Shown: piece by piece, positions 17,274 to 26,650 of the stretch | Position numbering within the stretch: position 1 is the first letter of the stretch | Layout: each line of letters opens with the position of its first letter | The notes under the pieces: generated by a model | Databases searched by the model: none | Seen by the model: only the letters and a program-made list of their open reading frames with translations | What the model was told of the DNA's origin: nothing | Position numbers and translations under genes: made by a program | NCBI GenBank assembly: GCA_947631615.1 | Contig: CANRLX010000001.1 | Span: 101,501-165,500, forward strand | Direction: 5' to 3' | DNA from: an uncultured Acetatifactor sp. | GTDB lineage: Bacteria > Bacillota > Clostridia > Lachnospirales > Lachnospiraceae | Length of the DNA: 64,000 nt

Positions 17274-19148
17274 ATGAAAAAGTTAAATGATGTGAGAGTG
17301 GGCATTTTAAAGGTGCCTGTGACCAGGATCGCACTGCTGGTCGTGTCGGATCTCTTTGCCATACTGCTGGCGGAGGCGCTGAGCCTGTATGTGCGATATG
17401 ACTTTAAATTTATGGATGTGAATCGGGCGTTCTGGGAGGCGACTCTGATCATCTATCCCCTGAACGTGGTACTCACGCTGGTGCTGTTCTACATTTTTAA
17501 GCTGTACAACAGTGTGTGGCGCTATGCGTCCGACACGGAGCTGGTGAACAATGGAATCGCGGTGTTTCTGTGCGCCGTCATGCAGCCGGTGCTGTGCTGG
17601 ATCATGGGTGTGCGCCTGCCCTCCAGCTTTCCCTTTTACTATTGTTTCTTTTTGCTGATGTTTACCTGCGGGGTGCGGTTCAGCTACCGCATCCTGCGTG
17701 TGCTGCAGAAGCGGCGCCTGATGCACGGCAGGGGCAGCACGCGGATCAACTGTATGATCGTCGGCGCGGGTGCGGCGGGAAACGCCATCTTAAAGGAGAT
17801 CGAGAGCAGCAGCTATCTGAGTATGCAGGTGGCCTGTGTGATCGACGACAATCCCGGGTGCCACGGAAAGTATCTGCGGGGCGTCCCCATCGTGGGAGGC
17901 AGAGAAAGCATTGCCGAAAATGTGGAGAAATATTCCATTGACGAGATCATTATCGCAATCCCCTCCGCCAACCGGCAGAAGATCAAGCCCATCCTGGAGA
18001 TCTGTAAGGAGACCGGATGCCGTATGCGCATCCTGCCGGGCATGTATCAGATCCTCAACGGGGATGTGAACGTCTCCCAGCTTCGGGAGGTACAGATCGA
18101 GGACCTTTTGGGGAGGGACCCCATAGAGGTCAATGTGGATGAGATCATAGGCTATGTGAAGGACAAGGTGGTGCTGGTCACGGGAGGCGGCGGTTCCATC
18201 GGAAGCGAGCTCTGCCGCCAGATCGCCAGGCACGGCCCGAAACGGCTTGTGATCATGGATATCTATGAAAATAACGCCTATGAGATCCAGCAGGAGCTTC
18301 TGCGGGATCATCCGGATCTGGATATGGCGGTGCTGATCGGCTCCGTGCGCAACACCTCCAGAGTGCAGGAGATCTTTAAAACCTATCGGCCCCAGATCGT
18401 GTATCACGCGGCGGCCCACAAGCATGTCCCGCTCATGGAGGCCAGCCCCAATGAGGCGGTGAAAAACAATGTGTTCGGCACGCTCAAGGTGGCGACCGCG
18501 GCGGATCAGTACGGCGCCAAGCGCTTTGTCCTGATCTCCACGGACAAGGCGGTGAATCCCACCAATGTCATGGGAGCGACCAAGAGGATCTGCGAGATGA
18601 TCATTCAGAATCTGAACCGAAAGTCGAAGACCGAGTATGTGGCGGTGCGCTTCGGAAATGTGCTCGGCAGCAACGGCAGCGTGATCCCGCTGTTTAAAAA
18701 GCAGATCGCCCAGGGAGGGCCGGTGACGGTGACCAGCCCCGACATTATCCGCTATTTTATGACGATTCCGGAGGCGGTGTCCCTGGTGCTCCAGGCGGGT
18801 GCCTACGCCAGAGGCGGAGAGATCTTCGTGCTGGATATGGGAGAACCCATGAAGATCGTGGATCTGGCGAAGAATCTGATCAAGCTGTCCGGATATCGCG
18901 TGGATGAGGACATCCGGATCGAGTTTATCGGCCTGCGGCCGGGGGAGAAAATGTACGAGGAGCTTTTGATGAATGAGGAGGGGCTCAAGGAGACCGCAAA
19001 CAAAATGATCTATATCGGTAAACCGATTGAATATGACGAGGAATTGTTTGAAAGGCAGCTGGACAGGCTCAAGGAGGTCTCCAAGGACGAGGAGGGGGAT
19101 GTGCGCCAGGTCATCAAGGAGATCGTCCCCACCTATCACTACGAGTAA
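17274..19148 (+). CDS. CapD/PglF-like UDP-N-acetylhexosamine 4,6-dehydratase, membrane-bound
   Basis: The 624-residue protein has four N-terminal membrane segments (about 17-37, 60-80, 93-112, 118-136). A CoA-binding-like Rossmann domain follows (MIVGAGAAGNA, 161-171), then a C-terminal SDR domain with TGGGGSIGSEL (303-313) and the STDKAVNPTNVMGATKR block (422-438). The Met in place of the usual SDR Tyr is the mark of the PglF/FlaA1/WbpM class, which converts UDP-GlcNAc to the 4-keto-6-deoxy sugar. This is the first step to bacillosamine or FucNAc-type sugars. A downstream aminotransferase is not present; the phosphoglycosyltransferase and epimerase that follow fit FucNAc/QuiNAc-type use. The start is the ATG at 17274. 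Confidence 0.92.
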   Translation: MKKLNDVRVGILKVPVTRIALLVVSDLFAILLAEALSLYVRYDFKFMDVNRAFWEATLIIYPLNVVLTLVLFYIFKLYNSVWRYASDTELVNNGIAVFLCAVMQPVLCWIMGVRLPSSFPFYYCFFLLMFTCGVRFSYRILRVLQKRRLMHGRGSTRINCMIVGAGAAGNAILKEIESSSYLSMQVACVIDDNPGCHGKYLRGVPIVGGRESIAENVEKYSIDEIIIAIPSANRQKIKPILEICKETGCRMRILPGMYQILNGDVNVSQLREVQIEDLLGRDPIEVNVDEIIGYVKDKVVLVTGGGGSIGSELCRQIARHGPKRLVIMDIYENNAYEIQQELLRDHPDLDMAVLIGSVRNTSRVQEIFKTYRPQIVYHAAAHKHVPLMEASPNEAVKNNVFGTLKVATAADQYGAKRFVLISTDKAVNPTNVMGATKRICEMIIQNLNRKSKTEYVAVRFGNVLGSNGSVIPLFKKQIAQGGPVTVTSPDIIRYFMTIPEAVSLVLQAGAYARGGEIFVLDMGEPMKIVDLAKNLIKLSGYRVDEDIRIEFIGLRPGEKMYEELLMNEEGLKETANKMIYIGKPIEYDEELFERQLDRLKEVSKDEEGDVRQVIKEIVPTYHYE

Positions 19149-19150
19149 GG

Positions 19151-19174
19151 GATCGAATAAGAGATCGAATAAGA
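19151..19174 (+). repeat. Tandem 12-base repeat, two copies
   Basis: GATCGAATAAGA occurs at 19151-19162 and 19163-19174 just after the CapD-like stop. A 6-base stem (19182-19187 with 19198-19203) follows. No function is evident. Confidence 0.6.
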
Positions 19175-19219
19175 GACGACCGTCCCCGACGCGGCAAGGG
19201 GACTGAGAGGAGAAGCGAT

Positions 19220-19861
19220 ATGTATTCCTGTCTGAAGAGAGCGATGGACTTTATACTGGCCCTTTTGGGACTGATTGTGCTGTCCCCTGTGTTTTTGATT
19301 TTGAGCGCGGCGATCAAAATAGACTCCCCGGGGCCGGTCTTATTCTGCCAGAAGCGGGTGGGAATCCACAAGACCTGCTTTCAAATCTACAAGTTTAGGA
19401 CTATGCGCACGGACACACCCAAAGATATGCCCACACATCTTTTGAAGGATCCGGACCGGTATATCACGAGGGTGGGGAAATTTTTGCGAAGGACGAGCCT
19501 GGACGAACTGCCGCAGATCGTCAATATCCTGAAAGGGGATATGGCGGTGGTGGGGCCAAGACCCGCGCTCTGGAATCAGGACGACCTGATCGCGGAGCGG
19601 GACAGATACGGCGCAAACGATGTGAGGCCGGGGCTGACCGGCTGGGCCCAGATCAACGGCCGGGATGAGCTGGAGATCTCCGTGAAGGCAAAATTTGACG
19701 GAGAGTATGTGAGACGGATGGGGTTCGGCATGGACTGCAGATGCTTTTTTGGCACTTTTTTGAGCGTGCTCAGAGGGGACGGTGTGGTGGAAGGCGGAAC
19801 CGGTGCAATGGCGGCGGAGCCTGTTGAGAAGCGTCCCGCCGGAGGAGATACCGGCGAGTAG
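19220..19861 (+). CDS. Short phosphoglycosyltransferase (PglC/WecP-like sugar transferase)
   Basis: This 213-residue protein is just the catalytic bacterial sugar transferase domain. It has an N-terminal re-entrant membrane helix (about residues 9-30), QIYKFRTMRTD, RTSLDELPQIVNIL and VVGPRPALW. Monotopic enzymes of this size (PglC) transfer diNAcBac-1-P or similar UDP-sugars to undecaprenyl phosphate. It directly follows the CapD-like dehydratase, which supports an N-acetylated 6-deoxy sugar donor. The last 20 residues are glycine/alanine-rich and lie outside the fold. This is the second initiating enzyme in one locus. Confidence 0.92.
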   Translation: MYSCLKRAMDFILALLGLIVLSPVFLILSAAIKIDSPGPVLFCQKRVGIHKTCFQIYKFRTMRTDTPKDMPTHLLKDPDRYITRVGKFLRRTSLDELPQIVNILKGDMAVVGPRPALWNQDDLIAERDRYGANDVRPGLTGWAQINGRDELEISVKAKFDGEYVRRMGFGMDCRCFFGTFLSVLRGDGVVEGGTGAMAAEPVEKRPAGGDTGE

Positions 19862-19883
19862 ACGAAAAAAAGCGGAGAGATTT

Positions 19884-20810
19884 ATGAAACAAATTTTGAT
19901 AACCGGCGTCCATAGTTATGTGGGACAGAGCGTGAGCCGTTACCTGAACGCTTACAACGAGGAACAGGGGGAGGAGAGATACCGCGTGGAGATGCGATCC
20001 CTGCGGGACAGCGGGTGGGAGGCGGAAAGCTTCGGCGGCTATGACTCCGTATTTCATATGGTGGGAATGGCCCACGCGGATATCGGTCATGTCTCGGAGG
20101 AGACGAAGAGACGTTATTATGAGATCAATCGGGATCTGGCGGTGCGCGCGGCCCAAAAGGCAAAGCGCGACGGCGTCAGACAGTTTGTGTATATGAGCAG
20201 CGTGATCGTCTATGGGGAGAGCGCGCCCGTGGGCAGAGAAAAGCGGATCACGGAGGATACGCCGCCCGCCCCGGCGAACTTTTACGGGGACAGCAAGCTG
20301 CAGGCGGAGAGGGCGCTTGGCCGGCTTGCGGACGAGTCCTTTGCGGTGGCGATCGTGAGGGCGCCCATGATCTACGGCAGGGACAGCAGGGGAAATTTCC
20401 CGCTGCTTGCGGGACTTGCGGACAGGCTGCCTGTGTTTCCGGCTATTGCAAATCAGCGCAGTATGTTGTATATTGAAAATCTGGCAGAGTTTTTGCGGCT
20501 TCTGGCGGAGAGCGGGCGGGGAGGGGTGTTCTTTCCCCAGAATGAGGAATATGTGGCCACGGCCCGTATGGTGCGGGCCATCGCGTCCGCGAAAGGAAAG
20601 AGGATCCGCCTCGTTAGGGCGTTAGATCCCCTGGTGCGGCTTGCGGGACATCTGCCCGGAAGGGCGGGGGGGATGGTCAACAAGGCATTCGGCTCCCTGA
20701 CGGTGGATCAGGCGTTGAGCGTCCGCGACTTTGACGGCTACAGGAGATATTCTCTGGAGGAGAGCATAGGTAGGATTTATGAAAATCAGCATTATCACGG
20801 TGACATATAA
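19884..20810 (+). CDS. NAD-dependent epimerase/reductase (SDR family)
   Basis: The 308 residues show an N-terminal TGVHSYVG nucleotide loop, SSVIVYGES and the catalytic YGDSKLQAE (YxxxK). SDR proteins at this position often reduce the 4-keto sugar made by a CapD-like enzyme (WbpV/WbjF-type), giving UDP-QuiNAc or UDP-FucNAc; that use is inferred from context. The reading frame extends upstream to 19782 inside the previous gene. The ATG at 19884, a few bases after GCGGAGAG, makes the Rossmann strand begin correctly. It overlaps the next gene by 32 bases. Confidence 0.85.
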   Translation: MKQILITGVHSYVGQSVSRYLNAYNEEQGEERYRVEMRSLRDSGWEAESFGGYDSVFHMVGMAHADIGHVSEETKRRYYEINRDLAVRAAQKAKRDGVRQFVYMSSVIVYGESAPVGREKRITEDTPPAPANFYGDSKLQAERALGRLADESFAVAIVRAPMIYGRDSRGNFPLLAGLADRLPVFPAIANQRSMLYIENLAEFLRLLAESGRGGVFFPQNEEYVATARMVRAIASAKGKRIRLVRALDPLVRLAGHLPGRAGGMVNKAFGSLTVDQALSVRDFDGYRRYSLEESIGRIYENQHYHGDI

Positions 20811-21528
20811 CAGCGAAGCCTCCGTCGGCCGGACCATGGAGTCGGTGCTGGGGCAGCGGGGCCTGGGCGGGCCGGTTGAGCTGGAATATCTGATCATAGA
20901 CGGAAAGAGCAGCGACCGCACGGTGGAGACGGCGGAGAGCTATCGGGAGGCGTTTGCGGAAAAAGGCGCGCACCTTAAGATCGTCAGCGAGCCGGATCAG
21001 GGCATATACGACGCTATGAACAAGGGCATCCGTCTGGCGGAGGGGGAGGTCATCGGCATCCTGAACAGCGACGACTGGTATGAACCGGATACGCTGCAGA
21101 CCGTGGCGGAGACCTTCGAGAGAGAGGACTGTGAGCTTTTGTACGCCAATATCCGCGTGCACCGGACGAACGGAAGCACATTTGTAAAGAAGGCGAGACT
21201 GCGGCGGTTCGAGACCTCCAGGGACTGGAACCATCCCACCACCTTTGTGAAAGCCGAACTGTATCGGCAATATCCCTTCCGCAACCTGGGCATCCACGAC
21301 GACTACGGTTTCTTCCTGCAGATGAAGAAGCAGGGGCGAAGGATCGTGACGGTGGACAAGGTGCTGGCGAATTTCCGCATGGGAGGGGCCAGCAACCAAA
21401 AGAGCCTGAAACAGGCGGTGAGACGGATCAGGGACCGCTACCGGTACTGTTACCGGATCAACGGATACGGCAGAGGGTATCTGTTTGAGTGCGTGGCGAT
21501 CGAGATCGCCAAGCTGATCCTGGGGTAA
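20779..21528 (+). CDS. Family 2 glycosyltransferase (WcaA/colanic-type)
   Basis: The 249-residue protein begins ISIITVTYNSEASV and contains LIIDGKSSDRT, the EPDQGIYDAMNKGI block and the NSDD metal motif. These are the marks of the GT2 subgroup of WcaE and related enzymes that often add GlcNAc, Fuc or Glc. The late ASNQKS sequence also fits. The start overlaps the previous gene by 32 bases and has a TAGGTAGG site. It is the last glycosyltransferase before the secreted hydrolase. Confidence 0.88.
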   Translation: MKISIITVTYNSEASVGRTMESVLGQRGLGGPVELEYLIIDGKSSDRTVETAESYREAFAEKGAHLKIVSEPDQGIYDAMNKGIRLAEGEVIGILNSDDWYEPDTLQTVAETFEREDCELLYANIRVHRTNGSTFVKKARLRRFETSRDWNHPTTFVKAELYRQYPFRNLGIHDDYGFFLQMKKQGRRIVTVDKVLANFRMGGASNQKSLKQAVRRIRDRYRYCYRINGYGRGYLFECVAIEIAKLILG

Positions 21529-21561
21529 GCAGATTTTACCACGGAGAACACATGGATTTTA

Positions 21562-21570
21562 TGTTATGAT
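21562..21570 (+). promoter_or_regulatory. Possible extended -10 promoter for the glucosaminidase gene
   Basis: TGT followed by TATGAT (21565-21570) lies about 60 bases upstream of the start in a 100-base gap. No good -35 is seen. Confidence 0.35.
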
Positions 21571-21632
21571 AGGCGTGCAGAGATAAAAAACGATGTGTCT
21601 GGGACACCATAATAGAAAGAAGTGAGATGCTT

Positions 21633-23891
21633 ATGAAACGTTTCGTTCCAAAAACAAAAAAAGCGATCTGTCTGGCCGTCAGCGCCCTTTTACTGACCGC
21701 ACTTCCCGCCGGGACAACAGGGTTTTCCCTGAGGGTCTTTGCAATGGAACCGCAGGAGACGAACATTTTTACGACAGGGGTGGAGATCCCTGTCCCAGAT
21801 ACAACGGAAAGCCAGGAGGAACCGGCCACAGGAGAGAACGAGGAGCTTTTGGAGGAAACCCATGATCCGGAGTGGAAGGCCGAATGGGAGGCCCATTGCC
21901 AGGAAGCCAGGGAAGCGCTGGCCGACCTGGTAAACGAACAGCCGATTATGGCGCTGGTCTATTTAAGCGACGAATATCCGGTGCGGGCGGAGGCGTCCTA
22001 TGACAGCGAGACGGTCCTGACCGTTCCCAGCGGACAGATGGTGACGATAGAGGATGTGGTCATCAGCGAGGAATATGTGGCGTGGGAGTATGTCGGCTTC
22101 TACAGCGGGGGGGAGGAATACCACGGATATGTGCCGCGTTCCAACCTTGCCTGTTCGGACGAACGGTTTTTGGAATGGGAGAGCAGCTACGGGATGAATC
22201 CGATGGACGCGGTTCCCATGACGATAGACGCCGGCCCGACGGTCTATGGGGATATCAATCAGTTTCCGGCCAGCTATCAGGGCCCCTTGACGGCGCTGAA
22301 GGAACAGTACCCCAACTGGACCTTCGTGATGTGGAACACGGGATTGGACTGGAACACCGTGATCGACAATGAGATCGGCGGGGGGAAGAGCCTGATCTAT
22401 AAAAATCAGCCGGATTACACCAAGGAGGGATTGTATGACAACGGAAGCTGGTATTATGCTTCCCGGCCTATCCTGGAATACTATATGGACCCGCGGAACA
22501 GCCTCACGCTGGATTCCATCTTTCAGTTTGAGCTGTTGACCTACAACGCCAGCTACCATACGGAGGCGGCGGTGGAGAGCTTTTTGAGTAACACCTTTAT
22601 GCGGAGCCCTAATTTTGCCCCGGGGACCAGCATGACCTATGCCCACATCTTTTATGCCATCGGCGCGGAGGATATCCGGCAGGTGAGCCCTTTTCACTTG
22701 GCGGCGCGCGTTTATCAGGAGCAGGGACAGGGGACTTCGCCGCTGATCTCGGGAAATTATCCGGGATATGAAGGATTCTACAATTATTTCAATGTGGGGG
22801 CCAGCGGGACCTCCGATACGGAGGTGATCCAAAACGGCCTGAGCTATGCCAGGGATCACGGGTGGAACAATGCGTATCAGTCCATTCTCGGGGGTGCGGA
22901 TGTGATTACCGCCAACTATATCCGGAAGGGACAAGGCACTCTGTACCTCCAGAAATTCAATGTGAATCCTCAGAGTGCCCATGCTCTGTATACACACCAG
23001 TATATGCAGAATATTATGGCGCCTACCACCGAGGGCGCAAGCATTATGAAGCTGTATCGAAGCGCAGACGCGCTGAACAACACGTTTGTGTTTCAGATAC
23101 CGGTATTTAACAATATGCCGGAAGCGGCATCGCCAAAGCCGACGGCTTCCACCAATGTGGTGCTGAGCATCCCCGGGGGATATGACACGACCGTATATCT
23201 GGACGGGGTGGCGTACGGAGCCGCTTGCCGAAACGGAAGGTATATCGTCACGGCGCCCAACGCCAACATGACCAATGCCGTGGTATACCGGTATAATGAG
23301 AGCGGCGTGCCGGTGGGAATGTATCTGTGGACCCTGGAATATGTAAACGGCGCGTACCGGGTGACGGAGCAGCCGCAGCTTACGGATCTTCTGACTTACC
23401 ACGGTTTTTCCATCCGGATCACGGGGAAATCCGGCATACGCTATAAGACCGGAATCTCCACGGAGCTGCGGGAGCGGCTCACCTCCTCCGACGTAAACGG
23501 CTATACGCTGAAGGAATACGGAACGCTGGTCATGAACGACGCCAATCGGGCCGCTTACCCGATGGTCCTGGGCGGAGAGAAGGTGTCCAGCGGAATGTCC
23601 TACGGCCTTAATGCGGGAGGCGCCCTGGAGGATAAGATCTATGAGACGGTGGATGGCAGATACCGTTTTACCTCCGTTTTGGTGGGACTGCCGCCCAGCC
23701 AGTATAAGGTGAATTACGCGTTTCGCGGGTATGCCATTCTGGAGAAAAACGGGGTGAGGACCGTAGTGTACGGGCCGATCGTGGCGAGGAGCATCTATAC
23801 GCTCGCCCAGCAGGTGCTCAACATGGGACTCTATGCGGGCGGTTCCGAGGCGGACGCATTTCTCAGGACTTTGATCCAGGATGCACAGTAA
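21633..23891 (+). CDS. Secreted SH3-like/glucosaminidase (GH73-type) cell-wall hydrolase
   Basis: The protein has about 752 residues. It starts with a signal peptide (basic MKRFVPKTKK, hydrophobic core, likely cleavage before AMEP). An acidic linker and a bacterial SH3-like domain follow (about 105-175: YPVRAEASYDSETVLTV). The central glucosaminidase domain has NWTFVMWNTGLDW, the DPRNSLT...IFQFELLTY region and ASGTSDTEV. The DPRN and IFQFE pattern is that of beta-N-acetylglucosaminidases such as LytG. The C-terminal 250 residues hold two beta-rich units of unknown role. An in-frame ATG at 21627 leaves no room for a ribosome site, so 21633 is preferred. It could trim peptidoglycan for polymer passage. 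Confidence 0.85.
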   Translation: MKRFVPKTKKAICLAVSALLLTALPAGTTGFSLRVFAMEPQETNIFTTGVEIPVPDTTESQEEPATGENEELLEETHDPEWKAEWEAHCQEAREALADLVNEQPIMALVYLSDEYPVRAEASYDSETVLTVPSGQMVTIEDVVISEEYVAWEYVGFYSGGEEYHGYVPRSNLACSDERFLEWESSYGMNPMDAVPMTIDAGPTVYGDINQFPASYQGPLTALKEQYPNWTFVMWNTGLDWNTVIDNEIGGGKSLIYKNQPDYTKEGLYDNGSWYYASRPILEYYMDPRNSLTLDSIFQFELLTYNASYHTEAAVESFLSNTFMRSPNFAPGTSMTYAHIFYAIGAEDIRQVSPFHLAARVYQEQGQGTSPLISGNYPGYEGFYNYFNVGASGTSDTEVIQNGLSYARDHGWNNAYQSILGGADVITANYIRKGQGTLYLQKFNVNPQSAHALYTHQYMQNIMAPTTEGASIMKLYRSADALNNTFVFQIPVFNNMPEAASPKPTASTNVVLSIPGGYDTTVYLDGVAYGAACRNGRYIVTAPNANMTNAVVYRYNESGVPVGMYLWTLEYVNGAYRVTEQPQLTDLLTYHGFSIRITGKSGIRYKTGISTELRERLTSSDVNGYTLKEYGTLVMNDANRAAYPMVLGGEKVSSGMSYGLNAGGALEDKIYETVDGRYRFTSVLVGLPPSQYKVNYAFRGYAILEKNGVRTVVYGPIVARSIYTLAQQVLNMGLYAGGSEADAFLRTLIQDAQ

Positions 23892-23915
23892 ATCATAGAA
23901 AAGGTGAGGTAATAT

Positions 23916-25472
23916 ATGAGAAACAGACGGATTTGCATGATGATGGTCTGCACGCTGGCGGTGACTCTGCTGGCAGGATGCGGCGACGGAAGCTTTTTTT
24001 TGGAGGAAAAGGGGACGGAGACGCCGGCGACCCTGACTTCCGATCCCATATTGCCGGAGGAAGATGTGGATATCCTCAATTATGAACAGAAGTATCAGTC
24101 GGGGGAATTTACCCAGGAGGACTATCGGGCGCTGGCGGATCTGTACCAAGACAAGGGATTGATCCGCAGACAGAGGGATCTGCTGGAGCAGAGCTGCCGG
24201 ATGTACGGGGATGAACAGGCCTTTGAGACGCTTCAGTCCATCGCCGTCAATCTGGAAGAGGAGGATCCGGAGATCCGAGAGGAAGCCCAAACCATGCTGC
24301 AGAATCTGGAGCTGGAGGAATATCAGGGGGAGAGCATCCACATGATCAGCAGTCCGGAGTGGTTTGCGTCCATGATGCCGAAGCTGAGCGACGGTGTGAG
24401 AAATTACTTCCTTTTGCAGGACGGACAAGAGGTACTGGCGATCCAGGCGGGCTATCGGGAGGACGGCACCCCCTTTTCCAGCGTATGGTATGAGGCGGGA
24501 GAACAGACGATCCTGCTTGGCTGGGAGGACAATACGGTGCAGATGTTTACCTGCAGCGCCGCAGGGGGAAGCTACAACGGCGAATTTACCCGCTGGACGA
24601 TAAACGGAGACAACGGTGACATCAAAAAGGAACAGGGAACCATGGCGGATGGGCATCTTACGGGAGACTATCAGGCGGATGTCCACCTTGGAGCCGACGG
24701 CAGCGGGGATGTGTATGATCTGTGGTCCAACAGAGAGACGATGGAATATACCACGTATATCGGCGCCTTCGACGAGGCCGGCGTGACAACAATGGAACAG
24801 CCGTCTGCCGCAAGCCTTGCTTCTGACACCGCGGCCTGTGTGGTGTATGCCTACGACAAAGACAGGAAAAACTGTCTCTATATCGAAGTGCCGGAAGGAG
24901 AGCAGACGGCCGGTTTCGTCTTTGGGGCAGCAGCGATGGGAATCTCCGCGCCTCCCACCTTTTCGGTCTATGAGCCGGTGGAGGAGGAAGGAGCGGAACA
25001 GACGGAGACGGAGGAGATCCCCCAGGTGAGGATCTTTGACGGGGAGATCCAGGTGCTGTCCGGTAACACCTGGGTGCCCGTGGGTTCGGTGAGCCGGTAT
25101 CAGAAGGAGGATCCTTTCCAGGCCTATGCCGAGCAAAAGGAGCAGTCGGACAAGGACAAGAGAAACACGGCAGTCCGCGAGGACGGCGGGGAAGACGGGA
25201 ACCGCCCGGGCATCAGCAGTCTGGAACCGGAGAAGCCCAAGACCTCGGAGAAGCCGCAGGCACCGAGCACACCTTCCACGACGAAGCCCAGCACGCCCAA
25301 GCCGAGCACACCTTCCACACCCAAACCCAGCACCCCGCCTGCGCCCGAACCGGAGCCCAGTGACGACAATGACGACGGAGGAGACAACGGCGGCGGGCAG
25401 CCCGATGTAGGAGGAGATACCGGAAACGAGGGCGGAGACGTGGATATTGAGTGGACACCGGATCTGATGTAG
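23916..25472 (+). CDS. Lipoprotein with proline-rich C-terminal stalk, unknown function
   Basis: The 518 residues start with a type II signal (RNRRICMMMV, hydrophobic core, lipobox LLAGC near residue 23). Residues 45-130 are helical and TPR-like (EDYRALADLYQDKGLIRRQ). Residues 150-330 contain repeated beta strands with YQGESIHMI, GSYNGEFTRW and LTGDYQADVHL, like MORN-type or toastrack repeats in Lachnospiraceae lipoproteins. The last 130 residues are disordered: PSTPKPSTP repeats, then an acidic glycine-rich end. Such stalks normally span the cell wall. It lies 24 bases after the glucosaminidase gene, so they are likely co-expressed. I do not assign a function. Confidence 0.8.
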   Translation: MRNRRICMMMVCTLAVTLLAGCGDGSFFLEEKGTETPATLTSDPILPEEDVDILNYEQKYQSGEFTQEDYRALADLYQDKGLIRRQRDLLEQSCRMYGDEQAFETLQSIAVNLEEEDPEIREEAQTMLQNLELEEYQGESIHMISSPEWFASMMPKLSDGVRNYFLLQDGQEVLAIQAGYREDGTPFSSVWYEAGEQTILLGWEDNTVQMFTCSAAGGSYNGEFTRWTINGDNGDIKKEQGTMADGHLTGDYQADVHLGADGSGDVYDLWSNRETMEYTTYIGAFDEAGVTTMEQPSAASLASDTAACVVYAYDKDRKNCLYIEVPEGEQTAGFVFGAAAMGISAPPTFSVYEPVEEEGAEQTETEEIPQVRIFDGEIQVLSGNTWVPVGSVSRYQKEDPFQAYAEQKEQSDKDKRNTAVREDGGEDGNRPGISSLEPEKPKTSEKPQAPSTPSTTKPSTPKPSTPSTPKPSTPPAPEPEPSDDNDDGGDNGGGQPDVGGDTGNEGGDVDIEWTPDLM

Positions 25473-25498
25473 TGATCAAAGGGAAAAGGTTGAGCAGA

Positions 25499-26602
25499 AT
25501 GCGCGTTGGAATTGATTTGTTGTGGGTCAGGCCGGGAAAATGCGGCGGCACAGAATCTGTCATTCGCAATTTGTTGGATGGGTTTGCCAGGTATGACCGG
25601 GAAAACCAGTATATTTTGTTTACCGCGGAGGACAACGCGGAAAGCTTTGCGGAATATAACGGGTATCCCCATATGCTTTGCAAGGTATGTCCTGTTTTGT
25701 GTGTCCGGCAGCCGAGGCGTATTTTGTGGGAAAATCTCTATTTGGATCGTTTTGCTGTCAGGGAGAGGGCAGATGTTATGCTGATACCGGTTTACAGCAA
25801 GCCCATCTCTCACAGCAGTATACCCTATGTCAGTATGATCCATGATTTACAGGCGCTGCATTACCCACAGTATTTTTCTCTGGCAAGGCGTATGTTTTTA
25901 AAGCGTTCCTGGAGATATACCTGCAGGACTTCCGCCAGGGTGATCACCATATCGAATTATTGTAAAGAAGATCTGATTGCACATTATCCGTTTGTGAAGG
26001 ATAAGATCACTACCATATATAATCCGATCGTTACGGAAGGATCGCCGGAGCTGACCGAAGACATCGAGCAAAAGTATGGTATTGTAAGCGGAGAGTACTA
26101 CTACTGCGTCAGTTCTATGCTGCCCCACAAAAATTTGAATACGATCCTGAGAGTGATGGCATCGCTGAAGAAAAAAGGATCAAAAAACAAGCTGGTGATC
26201 AGCGGAGTGGGTGGCAGGCAGAAGGAATTTGAGGATTTGCTGGAGGAAATGAAGATCAGAGACTGTGTCGTGACGACCGGTTTTGTATCCAATGCGGAGA
26301 GAGACTGGTTATATAGCCATTGTAAGATCTTTTTGTTCCCCAGCGTATTTGAAGGATTTGGTATGCCGCCTATCGAAGCTATGCGGAGAGGAAAGCGGGT
26401 CGTCATGACAAAGGAATCCTGTCTCCTGGAGGTTACGGAGGGAAAGGCTCTTTATGTGGAGGATCCCTTTGATGTGGATCAGTGGCTGGAGCGGATGGAA
26501 AAGGCGAAGACGCTGCCGGAGAGAGAAGAGGCGTTTGAACAGTATGAGCTTTCGCATATCACAAAACAATATGTGGAGGTGCTGCGTTCTCTTTTGAAAT
26601 AA
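25499..26602 (+). CDS. Family 4 glycosyltransferase (mannosyltransferase-like)
   Basis: The 367-residue GT-B enzyme starts MRVGIDLLW and has a GGTESVIRNLL loop. It has the conserved VSMIHDLQALHYPQYFS block, VSSMLPHKNL and the donor motif PSVFEGFGMPPIEAM (EX7E). The HDL...YP block is typical of WbaZ/WbdA-like mannosyl or rhamnosyl transferases. The start at 25499 lies 9 bases after GGGAAAAGG; the frame reaches back into the lipoprotein gene at 25451. Codon usage is less GC-rich than the genes before it. Together with the next gene it may be a later addition to the locus. Confidence 0.88.
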   Translation: MRVGIDLLWVRPGKCGGTESVIRNLLDGFARYDRENQYILFTAEDNAESFAEYNGYPHMLCKVCPVLCVRQPRRILWENLYLDRFAVRERADVMLIPVYSKPISHSSIPYVSMIHDLQALHYPQYFSLARRMFLKRSWRYTCRTSARVITISNYCKEDLIAHYPFVKDKITTIYNPIVTEGSPELTEDIEQKYGIVSGEYYYCVSSMLPHKNLNTILRVMASLKKKGSKNKLVISGVGGRQKEFEDLLEEMKIRDCVVTTGFVSNAERDWLYSHCKIFLFPSVFEGFGMPPIEAMRRGKRVVMTKESCLLEVTEGKALYVEDPFDVDQWLERMEKAKTLPEREEAFEQYELSHITKQYVEVLRSLLK

Positions 26603-26650
26603 GGGTATCTTAAGCAGCAGACAGGCGGATAGAGGGAAGAAAGGGACAGA

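Noticed and set aside
17790..19139. A 449-codon minus-strand frame
   Set aside because: Antisense to the CapD-like dehydratase, whose motifs are complete. The antisense product is His/Asp/Leu-rich with no recognisable fold.
19182..19203. Terminator after the CapD-like gene
   Set aside because: The 6-base stem has no T run and the next gene follows closely in the same direction.
21963..25136. A 1057-codon open frame on the minus strand
   Set aside because: It lies fully antisense to the glucosaminidase and the lipoprotein, both of which have signal peptides, family motifs and ribosome sites. Its protein is His/Arg/Leu-rich with no domain; it follows from the codon bias of the real genes.
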